In this document: positions 31,426-39,043 of the stretch, one piece after another
Numbering within the stretch: the first letter of the stretch is position 1
Layout of the letters: every line of letters begins with the position of its first letter
From: Rhodoferax sp.
GTDB taxonomy: Bacteria; Pseudomonadota; Gammaproteobacteria; Burkholderiales; Burkholderiaceae_C
Assembly: GCA_029865845.1 (NCBI GenBank)
Contig: JARXAM010000060.1
Span: forward strand, 1-46,430
Length of the DNA: 46,430 nucleotides
Reading direction: 5' to 3'
The notes under the pieces: generated by a model
The model's input: only the letters and a program-made list of their open reading frames with translations
What the model was told of the DNA's origin: nothing
Database searches by the model: none
Translations under genes and position numbers: made by a program

Positions 31426-32973
31426 ATGAAGCCGATTTGGATCGTAGATGATGACCAGTCCATCCGCTTCGTGCTGGAGAAGGCACTGCTGCGCGAGCAA
31501 CTGCCCACGCGCAGCTTTTCCAATCCACGCGATGTACTAAGTGCCCTGAGCACCGCAGCGGACGACGAGGGCCCGCAAATTTTGGTGAGCGACATCCGCA
31601 TGCCGGGGGGCTCCGGGCTCGACCTGCTCGACAAAGTCAAAGCCAAACACCCCGGCTTGCCCGTCATCATCATGACGGCCTTTTCCGACTTGGACAGCGC
31701 AGTCAGCGCCTTCCAGGGCGGGGCGTTTGAGTACCTGCCCAAGCCCTTCGATTTGCCAAAAGCGGTGGAGCTGATTCGCCGCGCGGTCGAAGAAAGCCAG
31801 CGCGAAGAGGTGGCCGAAGAGCGCATGGCCGAGTCGCCCGAAATGCTGGGCCAAGCGCCCGCCATGCAAGACGTGTTTCGTGCCATCGGCCGCCTGAGCC
31901 AGAGCAACGTCACGGTCATGATCACCGGCGAATCCGGCTCTGGCAAAGAGCTGGTGGCCCGTGCGCTGCACAAGCACTCGCCACGGGCAGACGGGCCGTT
32001 TGTGGCCATCAACACCGCCGCCATCCCCAAAGACCTGTTGGAGAGCGAACTATTCGGCCATGAGCGCGGGGCCTTCACCGGGGCGCAAACCATGCGCCGT
32101 GGCCGCTTTGAGCAAGCGGACGGCGGCACGCTTTTCCTGGACGAAATCGGCGACATGCCGTTCGAGCTGCAAACCCGGTTGCTGCGCGTGTTGAGCGACG
32201 GGCACTTCTACCGCGTGGGCGGGCACAGCGCCGTCAAATCCAATGTGCGCGTGATAGCAGCCACCCACCAAAACCTGGAGCAGCGCGTCAAAGACGGTGT
32301 GTTCCGGGAAGACTTGTTCCACCGCCTGAACGTCATCCGCCTGCGTCTGCCTGCCCTGCGCGAGCGCAAGGAAGATGTGGCCATGCTGACCCGCCACTTT
32401 TTGCAGCAAAGCGCCAAGCAGTTGGGCGTGGAGCCCAAGCGCATTTCAGACTCGGCCCTGCATTGGCTGGAAGGCTTTGGTTTTCCCGGCAACGTGCGCC
32501 AGCTCGAAAACATCTGCCACTGGCTCACCGTGATGGCACCGGCCCAAGTGATAGAGAGCAAAGACCTGCCGCCCGAGGTCAGCCTGGGGCGCACAGACGC
32601 AGCAGACACCCTTGGCCACAAGTCCGCTGCCGCTTTGCCGCAGACCGCGCCGGTGCTGCCAGACGTGCACAACGCTGCGTCGCTGGGCCACGCGTTGCCC
32701 GATTCGCAGGTGGCGCAGCAGCCCGTGCTGCAGACCGCCCCCAGCCTTCTGGCTGCCACCAACGGATGGGAGGCCGAACTCGAAACCGAAGCCGTCGCCT
32801 TGCTGGGCTCAGGCCAGCCCGAGGTGTGGGACACCCTGACCCGGCGGTTTGAGTCGCGCCTGATTCAGGCCGCCCTGGCCAACACCAAAGGCAGGCGCAT
32901 CGAAGCGGCGCAAAAGCTGGGCATAGGCCGCAACACCATCACGCGCAAGATTCAGGAGCTGGGCCTGGAGTGA
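31426..32973 (+). CDS. ntrC: Nitrogen regulation response regulator NtrC (GlnG)
   Basis: 515 residues. The receiver domain has IVDDDQSIR and the phospho-acceptor Asp56 in VSDIRMPGGSG, with Lys in YLPKPFD. The central sigma-54 AAA+ domain has GESGSGKELVARALH, the GAFTGA loop that contacts sigma-54, FLDEIGDMP (Walker B) and RVIAATHQNLE. The C-terminal Fis-type helix-turn-helix ends with EAAQKLGIGRNTITRKIQELGLE. It activates sigma-54 promoters under nitrogen limitation, with the site at 27972 upstream of glnA a likely target. ATG 31426 is preferred; a GTG at 31414 is also in frame. Its last 35 bases overlap the end of the convergent exonuclease gene. Confidence 0.96.
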   Translation: MKPIWIVDDDQSIRFVLEKALLREQLPTRSFSNPRDVLSALSTAADDEGPQILVSDIRMPGGSGLDLLDKVKAKHPGLPVIIMTAFSDLDSAVSAFQGGAFEYLPKPFDLPKAVELIRRAVEESQREEVAEERMAESPEMLGQAPAMQDVFRAIGRLSQSNVTVMITGESGSGKELVARALHKHSPRADGPFVAINTAAIPKDLLESELFGHERGAFTGAQTMRRGRFEQADGGTLFLDEIGDMPFELQTRLLRVLSDGHFYRVGGHSAVKSNVRVIAATHQNLEQRVKDGVFREDLFHRLNVIRLRLPALRERKEDVAMLTRHFLQQSAKQLGVEPKRISDSALHWLEGFGFPGNVRQLENICHWLTVMAPAQVIESKDLPPEVSLGRTDAADTLGHKSAAALPQTAPVLPDVHNAASLGHALPDSQVAQQPVLQTAPSLLAATNGWEAELETEAVALLGSGQPEVWDTLTRRFESRLIQAALANTKGRRIEAAQKLGIGRNTITRKIQELGLE

Positions 32974-33757
32974 TCTCCACGACCACCGGTGCGTGGTCGC
33001 TGGGGCGTTCGTTGGCGCGAGGGGTCTTGTCGATGGTGCAGGCTGTCACCAGCGGCCGCAGCGCATGGCTCACCAAAATGTGGTCAATGCGCAGCCCCCG
33101 GTTGCGGCGAAAGCCTGCATCGCGGTAGTCCCACCAGCTGTACGACTTGGGTGCCTGGGGAAACAGGCGGTAGCTGTCACTCAGGCCCAGGGCCACCAGC
33201 GCACGCAAGTGGTAGCGCTCTTCCTCGGTGCAGTGGATGGTGCCCTCCAGACGCACCGGGTCCCACACGTCGGCCTCGTCAAAAGTGATGTTGTAGTCGC
33301 CCATCAGCACCAGGTTGGGGTGTGCGGCCAGCTCGTCCTTGACCCAGCGGCGCAGGGCGGTCAGCCATTCCATTTTGTAGTCGAACTTGTCGCTGCCGGG
33401 CTCCTGCCCATTCGGGAAATAAGCGCCTATCACCCGTACCGACGCAGCGCCCGGCGCGGCCCCCTCCAGCGCCAGCGTGCCGGTAATCACGCGCGACATG
33501 TCGTCGTCAAACCCCGGAATGTTTTTGACGACGTTGGTGGCGGGGCTGCGCGATAGCAAGGCCACGCCGTTGTAGGTTTTCTGACCGAACCACTGCGCGT
33601 GGTAGCCGATGGCCGCAAACGCATCGGCCGGGAACTTGTCGTCGGTGAGCTTGAGCTCTTGCAGGGCCAACACGTCCACCGGGTTGGCAGCCAGCCAGTC
33701 CAGCACTTGAGGCAGGCGCACCCCCAGCGAGTTGACGTTCCAGGTAGCGAGTTTCAT
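32939..33757 (-). CDS. xthA: Exodeoxyribonuclease III
   Basis: 272 residues of the EEP nuclease/AP endonuclease family that incises abasic sites and removes 3' blocks in base-excision repair. It begins MKLATWNVNSLGVRLPQVLDW, with Asn in TWNVNS and Glu in LQELKL binding metal, then GVALLSR, GAYFPNGQ, MGDYNI (Asp/Asn pair), SWWDYRDAGFRRNRGLRIDHIL and the catalytic His in PSDHAPVVVE. ATG 33757 is chosen because it begins the conserved core; the upstream frame is not conserved-looking. The C-terminal extension PGPAPESCA beyond the usual end runs into the ntrC coding region, giving a 35-base tail-to-tail overlap. Confidence 0.94.
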   Translation of the reverse strand: MKLATWNVNSLGVRLPQVLDWLAANPVDVLALQELKLTDDKFPADAFAAIGYHAQWFGQKTYNGVALLSRSPATNVVKNIPGFDDDMSRVITGTLALEGAAPGAASVRVIGAYFPNGQEPGSDKFDYKMEWLTALRRWVKDELAAHPNLVLMGDYNITFDEADVWDPVRLEGTIHCTEEERYHLRALVALGLSDSYRLFPQAPKSYSWWDYRDAGFRRNRGLRIDHILVSHALRPLVTACTIDKTPRANERPSDHAPVVVEITPGPAPESCA

Positions 33758-33888
33758 GGGTTTAAATATAGTGAGTTTATTAACTAAATTGCAACAAAAC
33801 ACTACAGAAGTGTTTTTATTGCGTAGGCGTGCGCTATCATTTCTGCCAAATAAATCAAGAGAGGCAAATTCAAACAACTCGCTGCGCG

Positions 33889-33918
33889 ACCACGAGAATG
33901 ATCGTGTTATCTCGTGGT
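33889..33918. other. Inverted repeat in the region between xthA and the transglutaminase-like gene
   Basis: ACCACGAGA and TCTCGTGGT form a 9-base-pair dyad with a 12-base spacer inside the 259-base AT-rich divergent gap 33758-34016. There is no T-run after it. It may be an operator or a 5' leader stem for the gene at 34017. Nothing else in the gap is recognisable. Confidence 0.4.
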
Positions 33919-34016
33919 TGGTGCAACATACTCATTGCGGTGGCCCCAGATGGCCATTACTTCATTCATTGTCACTGAATGATCCAATATCTTTTAAAAC
34001 AGGGTGGATATAAATA

Positions 34017-36077
34017 ATGGTTCGAAATTGTATTTCTGTATGGCGCAAGTTTCTATATTTCGCGCATAGTGTGCGTGCGACGACTTTGTGTTTGGTTTTT
34101 GGTTTTTTGCTGGCCACGGACGGGGTCCGCGCCGGTGAGGAGGCTCCGCAATGGACAGAGGTGCATCTCAGCGCTGGCCAGTTTTCCAAAGCGGCGCCCG
34201 CTTCTTGGGTTCAGCTGCAAGGCGAGCTACCTCCAAAGATGCAGGCACCGGTGTACTTCAGGCTGTTCGATACGCAGTACCGGTTTGCTGCACAGACGGG
34301 CAGCGACCGGTATGTGCGCCTGGTGGTGGATGGCAACCAAGGCGCACAGGTACAGCAGCAATGCAAGCAAAGCCTGACTTTTGACCCCACCTACCAAACC
34401 TTGGTGCTGCATACCGTGGGTTTGTGGCGTGATGGGCGCCTGATCGATCAACTCGCCAAAGCGCAGCCCCGTTTTTTGACCAGCGACAAAGGCCAATCCT
34501 CGGTCTATACCGGCCAGGTCAACGTGCTGCTGGAAATTCCGGATTGCAGGGCTGGCGACGCGATTGACCTTGCATGGACCGTCAGCGGGCGCAACCCCGT
34601 ATTTGGCAGCTACAACTTCGCCGTAGAGCAAATGGGCGTGCAAGATTTGCCCATCAGTTCGCGTCGGGTGTCGTTCATGTCGCCGCGTGACGAGCCACTG
34701 CACGTGGATGCGGTGCCACAGGCCGATGGAGGCAAATCACGCTTCAAAAAATTCGCGACGGCACAGGACACCGTATCCGGCCCATGGCGTCGGGTGCAGT
34801 GGCATGACGCAGCGGTGCCAGCCCAGCGCATCGAAGCGTTTGGCGCGCAGGGCGACACCCAGTTGGACATGGTCACTGCCTCCACCTTTGCCGACTGGTC
34901 GGCGGTGGAGCGCTGGGCGGCGGACTTGTTTGTTGTGCCCAAAGCGCCGCGTTCGGCGGCCTATCAATCGCTTGTGCGCGACATCAAGCAACGGCCCACC
35001 GAAGCCGAGCGCGTTGCCCGCGCACTGCAGTGGGTGCAGCGAGAAATCCGCTATGTGTCGGTGTCGCTGGGGGAAAGCGCCTACCGGCCTGCATCGCCAG
35101 ACGTGGTGCTGGAGCGTCGCTATGGCGACTGCAAAGACGTCACCCTGCTGCTGACCACGGTGCTGCGCGAGGCGGGCGTCGACGTGCAGCCTGCACTGAT
35201 GACCTCCTTCAATGGCCGCATTGCTTCGCGCCTGAACGCCGTGCCCTGGTTTGACCATGCGGTGGCGGTGGCCTGGGTGACGGGCCGCCCCTATGTGCTG
35301 GATGCCACCCTGCCGGAGCAGCCCTCCCGACTGGAGCGCATGGCCGTGTGGCACGCACTGAAAGAGGTGTTCGTGCCGGCCGGGCCCCACAAGGGCTTTG
35401 TGCAGGTGCCGGTTGCGCCGGATGTTGCCAACCGGACCCAAACGCATGCCGAGGTCATGGAGTTGCAGCCCGATGGCAAAAGCGGGGTGTTGAGCATAGA
35501 CATCACCCTGCGTGGGAGCGCTGCGGAGCAGCAACGGCAGTTGATGCGGTCCGTGCCGCTGGAGCAAGTCAAAGAGCAGGTACTCAACGACCTGCGGCAC
35601 CTCTATCCCAACGCCACATGGAAGGCAGCGCCAAGCTACACCGATCAGGCGCAAGACAACCGCATCGACATGCATGCGCAGTTTGTGGTGCCAGAGGTAT
35701 TGAAACGCCGCTTTGGCGTCGGCCAGCGCTACGAATTCAGCGACAACCCCATTACCCAGCAGTTGGCAGCCATCACCGACGCCAAGCGCGCCTTGCCAGT
35801 GGGCCTGCCCTCAGAATTGGTGCGGGTAGTGTTCAGCCACGAGCTGCGCTTGCCCGCAGGCTGGCGCGTGGACGAGGCGCTCTACGACGAAGCCATCCAG
35901 GGCCAGGCATTTGTGGCACGCGCCACGCGCACCCGGCCTACACCCCATAGCCTGCTGCATCGCGTGGAGCTGGAGATAAAAAGCGACCGTGTGGCCCCCG
36001 AGCACATGCGGCAATACCACGACGCGGTGCGGCAAGTGCTGGATTTGGAAACTACGCTGGTGGTCAAGCAGCCCTGA
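34017..36077 (+). CDS. Exported DUF3857/transglutaminase-like protein
   Basis: 686 residues. A long signal sequence (about residues 1-39, hydrophobic TTLCLVFGFLLA, cleavage near VRA-GEE) is followed by an N-terminal DUF3857 beta domain (about 60-290) and a transglutaminase-like/papain-fold domain. The catalytic triad is visible: Cys372 in RYGDCKDVT, His414 in WFDHAVAVA and Asp429 in YVLDATLP. A DUF2569/3858-like beta region makes up the C terminus. Such proteins are periplasmic or surface-bound; substrates and exact activity (protease, peptidase or crosslinking) are unknown. The first 40 codons and the upstream region are AT-rich compared with the rest. It ends 5 bases before a hairpin and faces the decayed DUF4337 gene. 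Confidence 0.85.
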   Translation: MVRNCISVWRKFLYFAHSVRATTLCLVFGFLLATDGVRAGEEAPQWTEVHLSAGQFSKAAPASWVQLQGELPPKMQAPVYFRLFDTQYRFAAQTGSDRYVRLVVDGNQGAQVQQQCKQSLTFDPTYQTLVLHTVGLWRDGRLIDQLAKAQPRFLTSDKGQSSVYTGQVNVLLEIPDCRAGDAIDLAWTVSGRNPVFGSYNFAVEQMGVQDLPISSRRVSFMSPRDEPLHVDAVPQADGGKSRFKKFATAQDTVSGPWRRVQWHDAAVPAQRIEAFGAQGDTQLDMVTASTFADWSAVERWAADLFVVPKAPRSAAYQSLVRDIKQRPTEAERVARALQWVQREIRYVSVSLGESAYRPASPDVVLERRYGDCKDVTLLLTTVLREAGVDVQPALMTSFNGRIASRLNAVPWFDHAVAVAWVTGRPYVLDATLPEQPSRLERMAVWHALKEVFVPAGPHKGFVQVPVAPDVANRTQTHAEVMELQPDGKSGVLSIDITLRGSAAEQQRQLMRSVPLEQVKEQVLNDLRHLYPNATWKAAPSYTDQAQDNRIDMHAQFVVPEVLKRRFGVGQRYEFSDNPITQQLAAITDAKRALPVGLPSELVRVVFSHELRLPAGWRVDEALYDEAIQGQAFVARATRTRPTPHSLLHRVELEIKSDRVAPEHMRQYHDAVRQVLDLETTLVVKQP

Positions 36078-36081
36078 ATGC

Positions 36082-36098
36082 GGGGCTGCCACAGCCCC
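36082..36098. terminator. Short hairpin between convergent genes
   Basis: GGGGCTG-CCA-CAGCCCC forms a 7-base-pair GC stem between the end of the transglutaminase-like gene and the end of the DUF4337 remnant. It has no T-run, so it is a candidate bidirectional terminator only. Confidence 0.4.
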
Positions 36099-36430
36099 CT
36101 AGATGTGCAGCACCGCCAACACGCCAACCGCCACCCCCACACCGCCCACGCCAAACATGGCCCACTCCAGCCATTTCTTTTTGGTGAGCAGTGCAATGGC
36201 GGCCAGGGCAATGGCCACTTGCAGCACGGTGGTGGCCTGGGCCCAGCGGTGGTGCTGGTGCATTTGTTCGTCGCTGTGGTGGTCCCACTCCGTGGCCTCG
36301 GCCTCCAAGGCCTCGGCCCGGGTTTTGATGTCGGCCTTTTCGCTTTCGTAGCGGTCAATCTTGGCCTGGAAGTAGTTCTATTGGTACCGTGGAGATGATG
36401 GCGGTGATCATGAAAACCGCCGCCGGACAT
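36099..36430 (-). pseudogene. Decayed DUF4337 membrane protein gene
   Basis: The last part is a clean frame encoding a DUF4337 C terminus: NYFQAKIDRYESEKADIK, HHSDEQMHQHHRWAQATT, ALAAIALLTKKKWLEW and a final hydrophobic segment GVGGVGVAVGVLAVL. Upstream the reading is broken: a TAG sits just before NYFQAK; the segment MITAIIST, which resembles the first membrane helix region of the family, lies in another frame; and the only well-placed start (ATG 36430, with AAGGAG upstream) begins MSGGGFHDH in a third frame. Normal members are about 180-200 residues; only about 110 codons remain, so internal segments are deleted as well. The longest open frame alone (36099-36308) could still make a 69-residue one- or two-helix peptide, but it lacks a good ribosome site. 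Confidence 0.75.
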
Positions 36431-36442
36431 GGGTCTATCTCC

Positions 36443-36958
36443 TTAAGTGCGTGTGTAGCTTACGAAACTGAACGGCAGCCCGTTGGCTGCCACATGGCGT
36501 TCGCGGGCAGTCTCCTGCCACGCTGCGCCCAAGGTGGGGGCGAAGGCATCGCCTTCAAAGTCGTGGTCGATTTCGGTCACCACGGCGGTGTGCGCCAGTG
36601 GCTCGGCCAGCGCATAGAGCTGCGCGCCGCCAATCACCCAAACGTCCGCTGCCAGCGCACAAAGTTGCAGCGCCTCGCGCAGGTCGGATGCGCGCTGGGC
36701 ACCCGGCGCCTGCCAATCGGCCTGGCGAGTCACCACGATGTTGGCGCGCCCCGGCAGCGGGCGAAACTTGGGCGGCAACGAATCCCAGGTCTTGCGGCCC
36801 ATGACGACCGGGCAGCCCAGCGTGGTCCGCTTGAAGTGCGCCAAGTCTTCAGGCAAATGCCAGGGCAGGGCGCCGTTGATGCCAATCACACCGTTGGCAG
36901 CGCGGGCGTAGATCAGGTGCAGGCGTGGCCCTGCGCCGGTGTGTACCGTGCCTGCCAT
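36443..36958 (-). CDS. folA: Dihydrofolate reductase
   Basis: 171 residues from ATG 36958. DHFR reduces dihydrofolate with NADPH, replacing the folate oxidised by thymidylate synthase. Motifs are LHLIYARAANGVIGINGALPWH with the active-site acidic position supplied in LPEDLAHF, VVMGRKTWDSL, LPGRANIVVTR, VWVIGGAQLYA and DHDFEGD. The start shares one base with the thyA stop (TGATG), so translation is coupled. The frame remains open upstream (to 36994) but inside thyA, so the coupled ATG is preferred. The remains of a DUF4337 gene follow 12 bases downstream. Confidence 0.94.
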   Translation of the reverse strand: MAGTVHTGAGPRLHLIYARAANGVIGINGALPWHLPEDLAHFKRTTLGCPVVMGRKTWDSLPPKFRPLPGRANIVVTRQADWQAPGAQRASDLREALQLCALAADVWVIGGAQLYALAEPLAHTAVVTEIDHDFEGDAFAPTLGAAWQETARERHVAANGLPFSFVSYTRT

Positions 36959-37806
36959 CACACCGCCACCGGTGCCTTGATGGCGGGGTGGCACTCGTAG
37001 CCCTGCACCTCAAAGTCCTCAAACTGGTAATCGAAGATGCTCTCAGGCTTGCGTTTGATGTTGAGCGTGGGGTAGGCGTAGGGCGTGCGGCTGAGTTGCA
37101 GCGCCACCTGGTCGGTGTGGTTGCTGTAGATGTGGCAGTCGCCCCCGGTCCACACAAAGTCGCCCACGTCCAGGTCGCACTGCTGGGCCACCATGTGGGT
37201 GAGCAGGGCGTAGCTGGCAATGTTGAAGGGCACGCCCAAAAAGATGTCGGCGCTGCGCTGGTAGAGCTGGCAGCTCAGTTTGCCGCGCCCGCCCTCGGTT
37301 TCGGCAGGGGCCACATAAAACTGGAAGAAGGCGTGGCATGGCATCAGGGCCATCTTGTTCAGCTCTGCCACGTTCCAGGCGCTTACGATGATGCGGCGGC
37401 TGTCGGGGTTGTTTTGGAGGGTGTGGATGACCTCGGCTATTTGGTCAATATGGCCGCCGTCCGGCGTGGGCCAACTGCGCCACTGCACGCCGTACACCGG
37501 GCCCAGGTCGCCGGTGTCGGGGTTGGCCCATTCGTCCCAGATGGTGACACCGCGCTCTTGCAGCCAGCGGTTGTTGCTCGACCCGGTCAAAAACCACAGC
37601 AGCTCCTGGATGATGGAGCGCAGGTGGACCTTTTTGGTGGTAACCAGCGGAAAGCCCTCGTTCAAGTCGAAGCGCATTTGGTAGCCAAACACGCTTTTCG
37701 TGCCGGTGCCGGTGCGGTCGGCCTTGAAGACGCCTGTGGTGAACACGTGGCGCATGAAGTCTTCGTACTGGCTGCGCACTGGGCGCGTGGTAGGTGGAAA
37801 AGCCAT
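36958..37806 (-). CDS. thyA: Thymidylate synthase
   Basis: 282 residues. ThyA methylates dUMP to dTMP with methylene-THF. The N terminus carries about ten residues more than the E. coli enzyme before [58 protein letters not shown], the active-site Cys157 in [27 protein letters not shown] and GDCHIYSNH are all intact. It overlaps folA by one base, a classic functional pair. It lies 69 bases after the MFS gene stop; that gap holds a stem-loop. No strong ribosome site is visible before ATG 37806. Confidence 0.97.
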   Translation of the reverse strand: MAFPPTTRPVRSQYEDFMRHVFTTGVFKADRTGTGTKSVFGYQMRFDLNEGFPLVTTKKVHLRSIIQELLWFLTGSSNNRWLQERGVTIWDEWANPDTGDLGPVYGVQWRSWPTPDGGHIDQIAEVIHTLQNNPDSRRIIVSAWNVAELNKMALMPCHAFFQFYVAPAETEGGRGKLSCQLYQRSADIFLGVPFNIASYALLTHMVAQQCDLDVGDFVWTGGDCHIYSNHTDQVALQLSRTPYAYPTLNIKRKPESIFDYQFEDFEVQGYECHPAIKAPVAV

Positions 37807-37826
37807 GCTGGATTCTAGATGGAGAG

Positions 37827-37865
37827 GCCCCTGCGCCAGCGGTTTGCGGGCACGTTGGCAGGGGC
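37827..37865 (-). terminator. Stem-loop between MFS gene and thyA
   Basis: GCCCCTGC pairs with GCAGGGGC across a 23-base loop that can extend the stem through a CCA/TGG pairing with a bulge. It lies just after the MFS stop and before thyA on the minus strand. Without a T-run it may be an attenuator or a processing stem rather than a strong terminator. Confidence 0.35.
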
Positions 37866-37875
37866 GGTAAATGGC

Positions 37876-39033
37876 TTAGCTGATCTGGTCTAGCACGTGG
37901 GCCAACACCCCCAGCATGAGCAGCAGCACGAGCACCACCGGCATGACGGTGCCCAGCCCGGCCCAGGTCGCCAGCACGCCAAAGGCTGCGGGGATGACCG
38001 AGCCACCGGCGTAGGCAAAAGCCATTTGCCGCCCAATGACGGTGCGCGCCACATCGGGCGGAAAGCGCCGCGCGGTTTCGTGCATGAGCGAGGGGAACAC
38101 CGGCGCACAGCCCAAGCCCATCAGCACCAGCCCCAGGCTGGCGGCATCGCCAAACACGGCGGGCAGGGCAAACACCAAGGCCCCGAGCGCCGCCACCGCA
38201 ATGCCCAGGCGCACCAACCTGCGGTTGCCCAGCCGGTTGGCAATCAGGCCCACGGCAAAGCGCCCGGCGGTAATAGAGCCGAAATACACCGACACCCATA
38301 CGCCCGCCTGTGCCTGCGGCAGGCCTCGGTCGGTCACCAAAATACTGGCGGCCCACAGGCCGGTGCCCATTTCGGCCGCCACGTACAACAAAAAGAGGGT
38401 GGGTGCCAGCCAGGTGGCGAGCGGGCGCACCGGCGCAAAGCGGGTGGGGGCCTGGGCGTCTTCACTCGTTTGTGCTTTGGCATAGGCTTTGGCCCACAGC
38501 GACAAGGTGGCCCACAAGACCACGGCCAGGCTGAGTTGCATCAGCCCGATGCTGCGCACCCCCAGTGCCCAGCCGCCACTGCTGCTCAGCGCCAGCCCCA
38601 TGATGAGCGGGCCGGTGGTGGCACCCACGCCCCAAAAGCCGTGCAACCAGTTCATGTGGCGGGAGGAATAGTGGTCCGCCACAAAGTGGTTCAGGCTGGC
38701 ATCCACCGCGCCAGCCCCCAAGCCCAGTGGCACGCCCAAGGCCACCAACCAGCCAAACGAGGGGGCCACCGAAAAGCCCAGCAGGGCGAGCGCCGTCATC
38801 AGGCAACTGGTGGCCACCACCGCGCCGGTGCCCATGCGCTTGGCAATGGGGCCCGCAAAGTAGCCTGCGGTGGCCGAACACAGGGTCATGGTGAGGGTGA
38901 TGGCACCCACTGCCGCCAGCGGTTGCCCCATGTCGGCCCGGATGGCTGGCCATGCCACGCCCAGAATGCCGTCGGGCAGCCCCAGGCTGATGAAGGACAC
39001 ATACACAATGCCCAAAAGTAGGAGATGTGGCAC
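37876..39033 (-). CDS. MFS transporter
   Basis: 385 residues with about eleven to twelve hydrophobic segments, a major facilitator superfamily permease of the inner membrane. It begins VYVSFISLGLPDGILGVAWP, a start shared with fucose permease-like (FucP/Bypass) MFS proteins, and has GPIAKRMGTGAVV in the loop 2-3 position and GVWVSVYFGSITAGRFAVGLIANRLG in the second half, the repeat of that motif. The substrate cannot be told. It begins 10 bases after the stop of the FAD-linked dehydrogenase gene, so the two are likely co-transcribed, which could hint at transport of a hydroxy acid or sugar-derived acid; that is inference. Confidence 0.87.
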   Translation of the reverse strand: MPHLLLLGIVYVSFISLGLPDGILGVAWPAIRADMGQPLAAVGAITLTMTLCSATAGYFAGPIAKRMGTGAVVATSCLMTALALLGFSVAPSFGWLVALGVPLGLGAGAVDASLNHFVADHYSSRHMNWLHGFWGVGATTGPLIMGLALSSSGGWALGVRSIGLMQLSLAVVLWATLSLWAKAYAKAQTSEDAQAPTRFAPVRPLATWLAPTLFLLYVAAEMGTGLWAASILVTDRGLPQAQAGVWVSVYFGSITAGRFAVGLIANRLGNRRLVRLGIAVAALGALVFALPAVFGDAASLGLVLMGLGCAPVFPSLMHETARRFPPDVARTVIGRQMAFAYAGGSVIPAAFGVLATWAGLGTVMPVVLVLLLMLGVLAHVLDQIS

Positions 39034-39043
39034 CGCAGTGTCC

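Noticed and set aside
34737-35675. 312-codon minus-strand frame
   Set aside because: Antisense of the transglutaminase-like gene; no recognisable motifs.
35882-36430. 182-codon minus-strand frame read from the DUF4337 start
   Set aside because: After the first residues it reads the remnant in the wrong frame and then runs antisense into the neighbouring gene; the family residues lie in another frame.
37897-39021. 374-codon plus-strand frame
   Set aside because: Antisense of the MFS transporter; composition (His, Gln, Gly, Arg) is typical of shadows in high-GC DNA.
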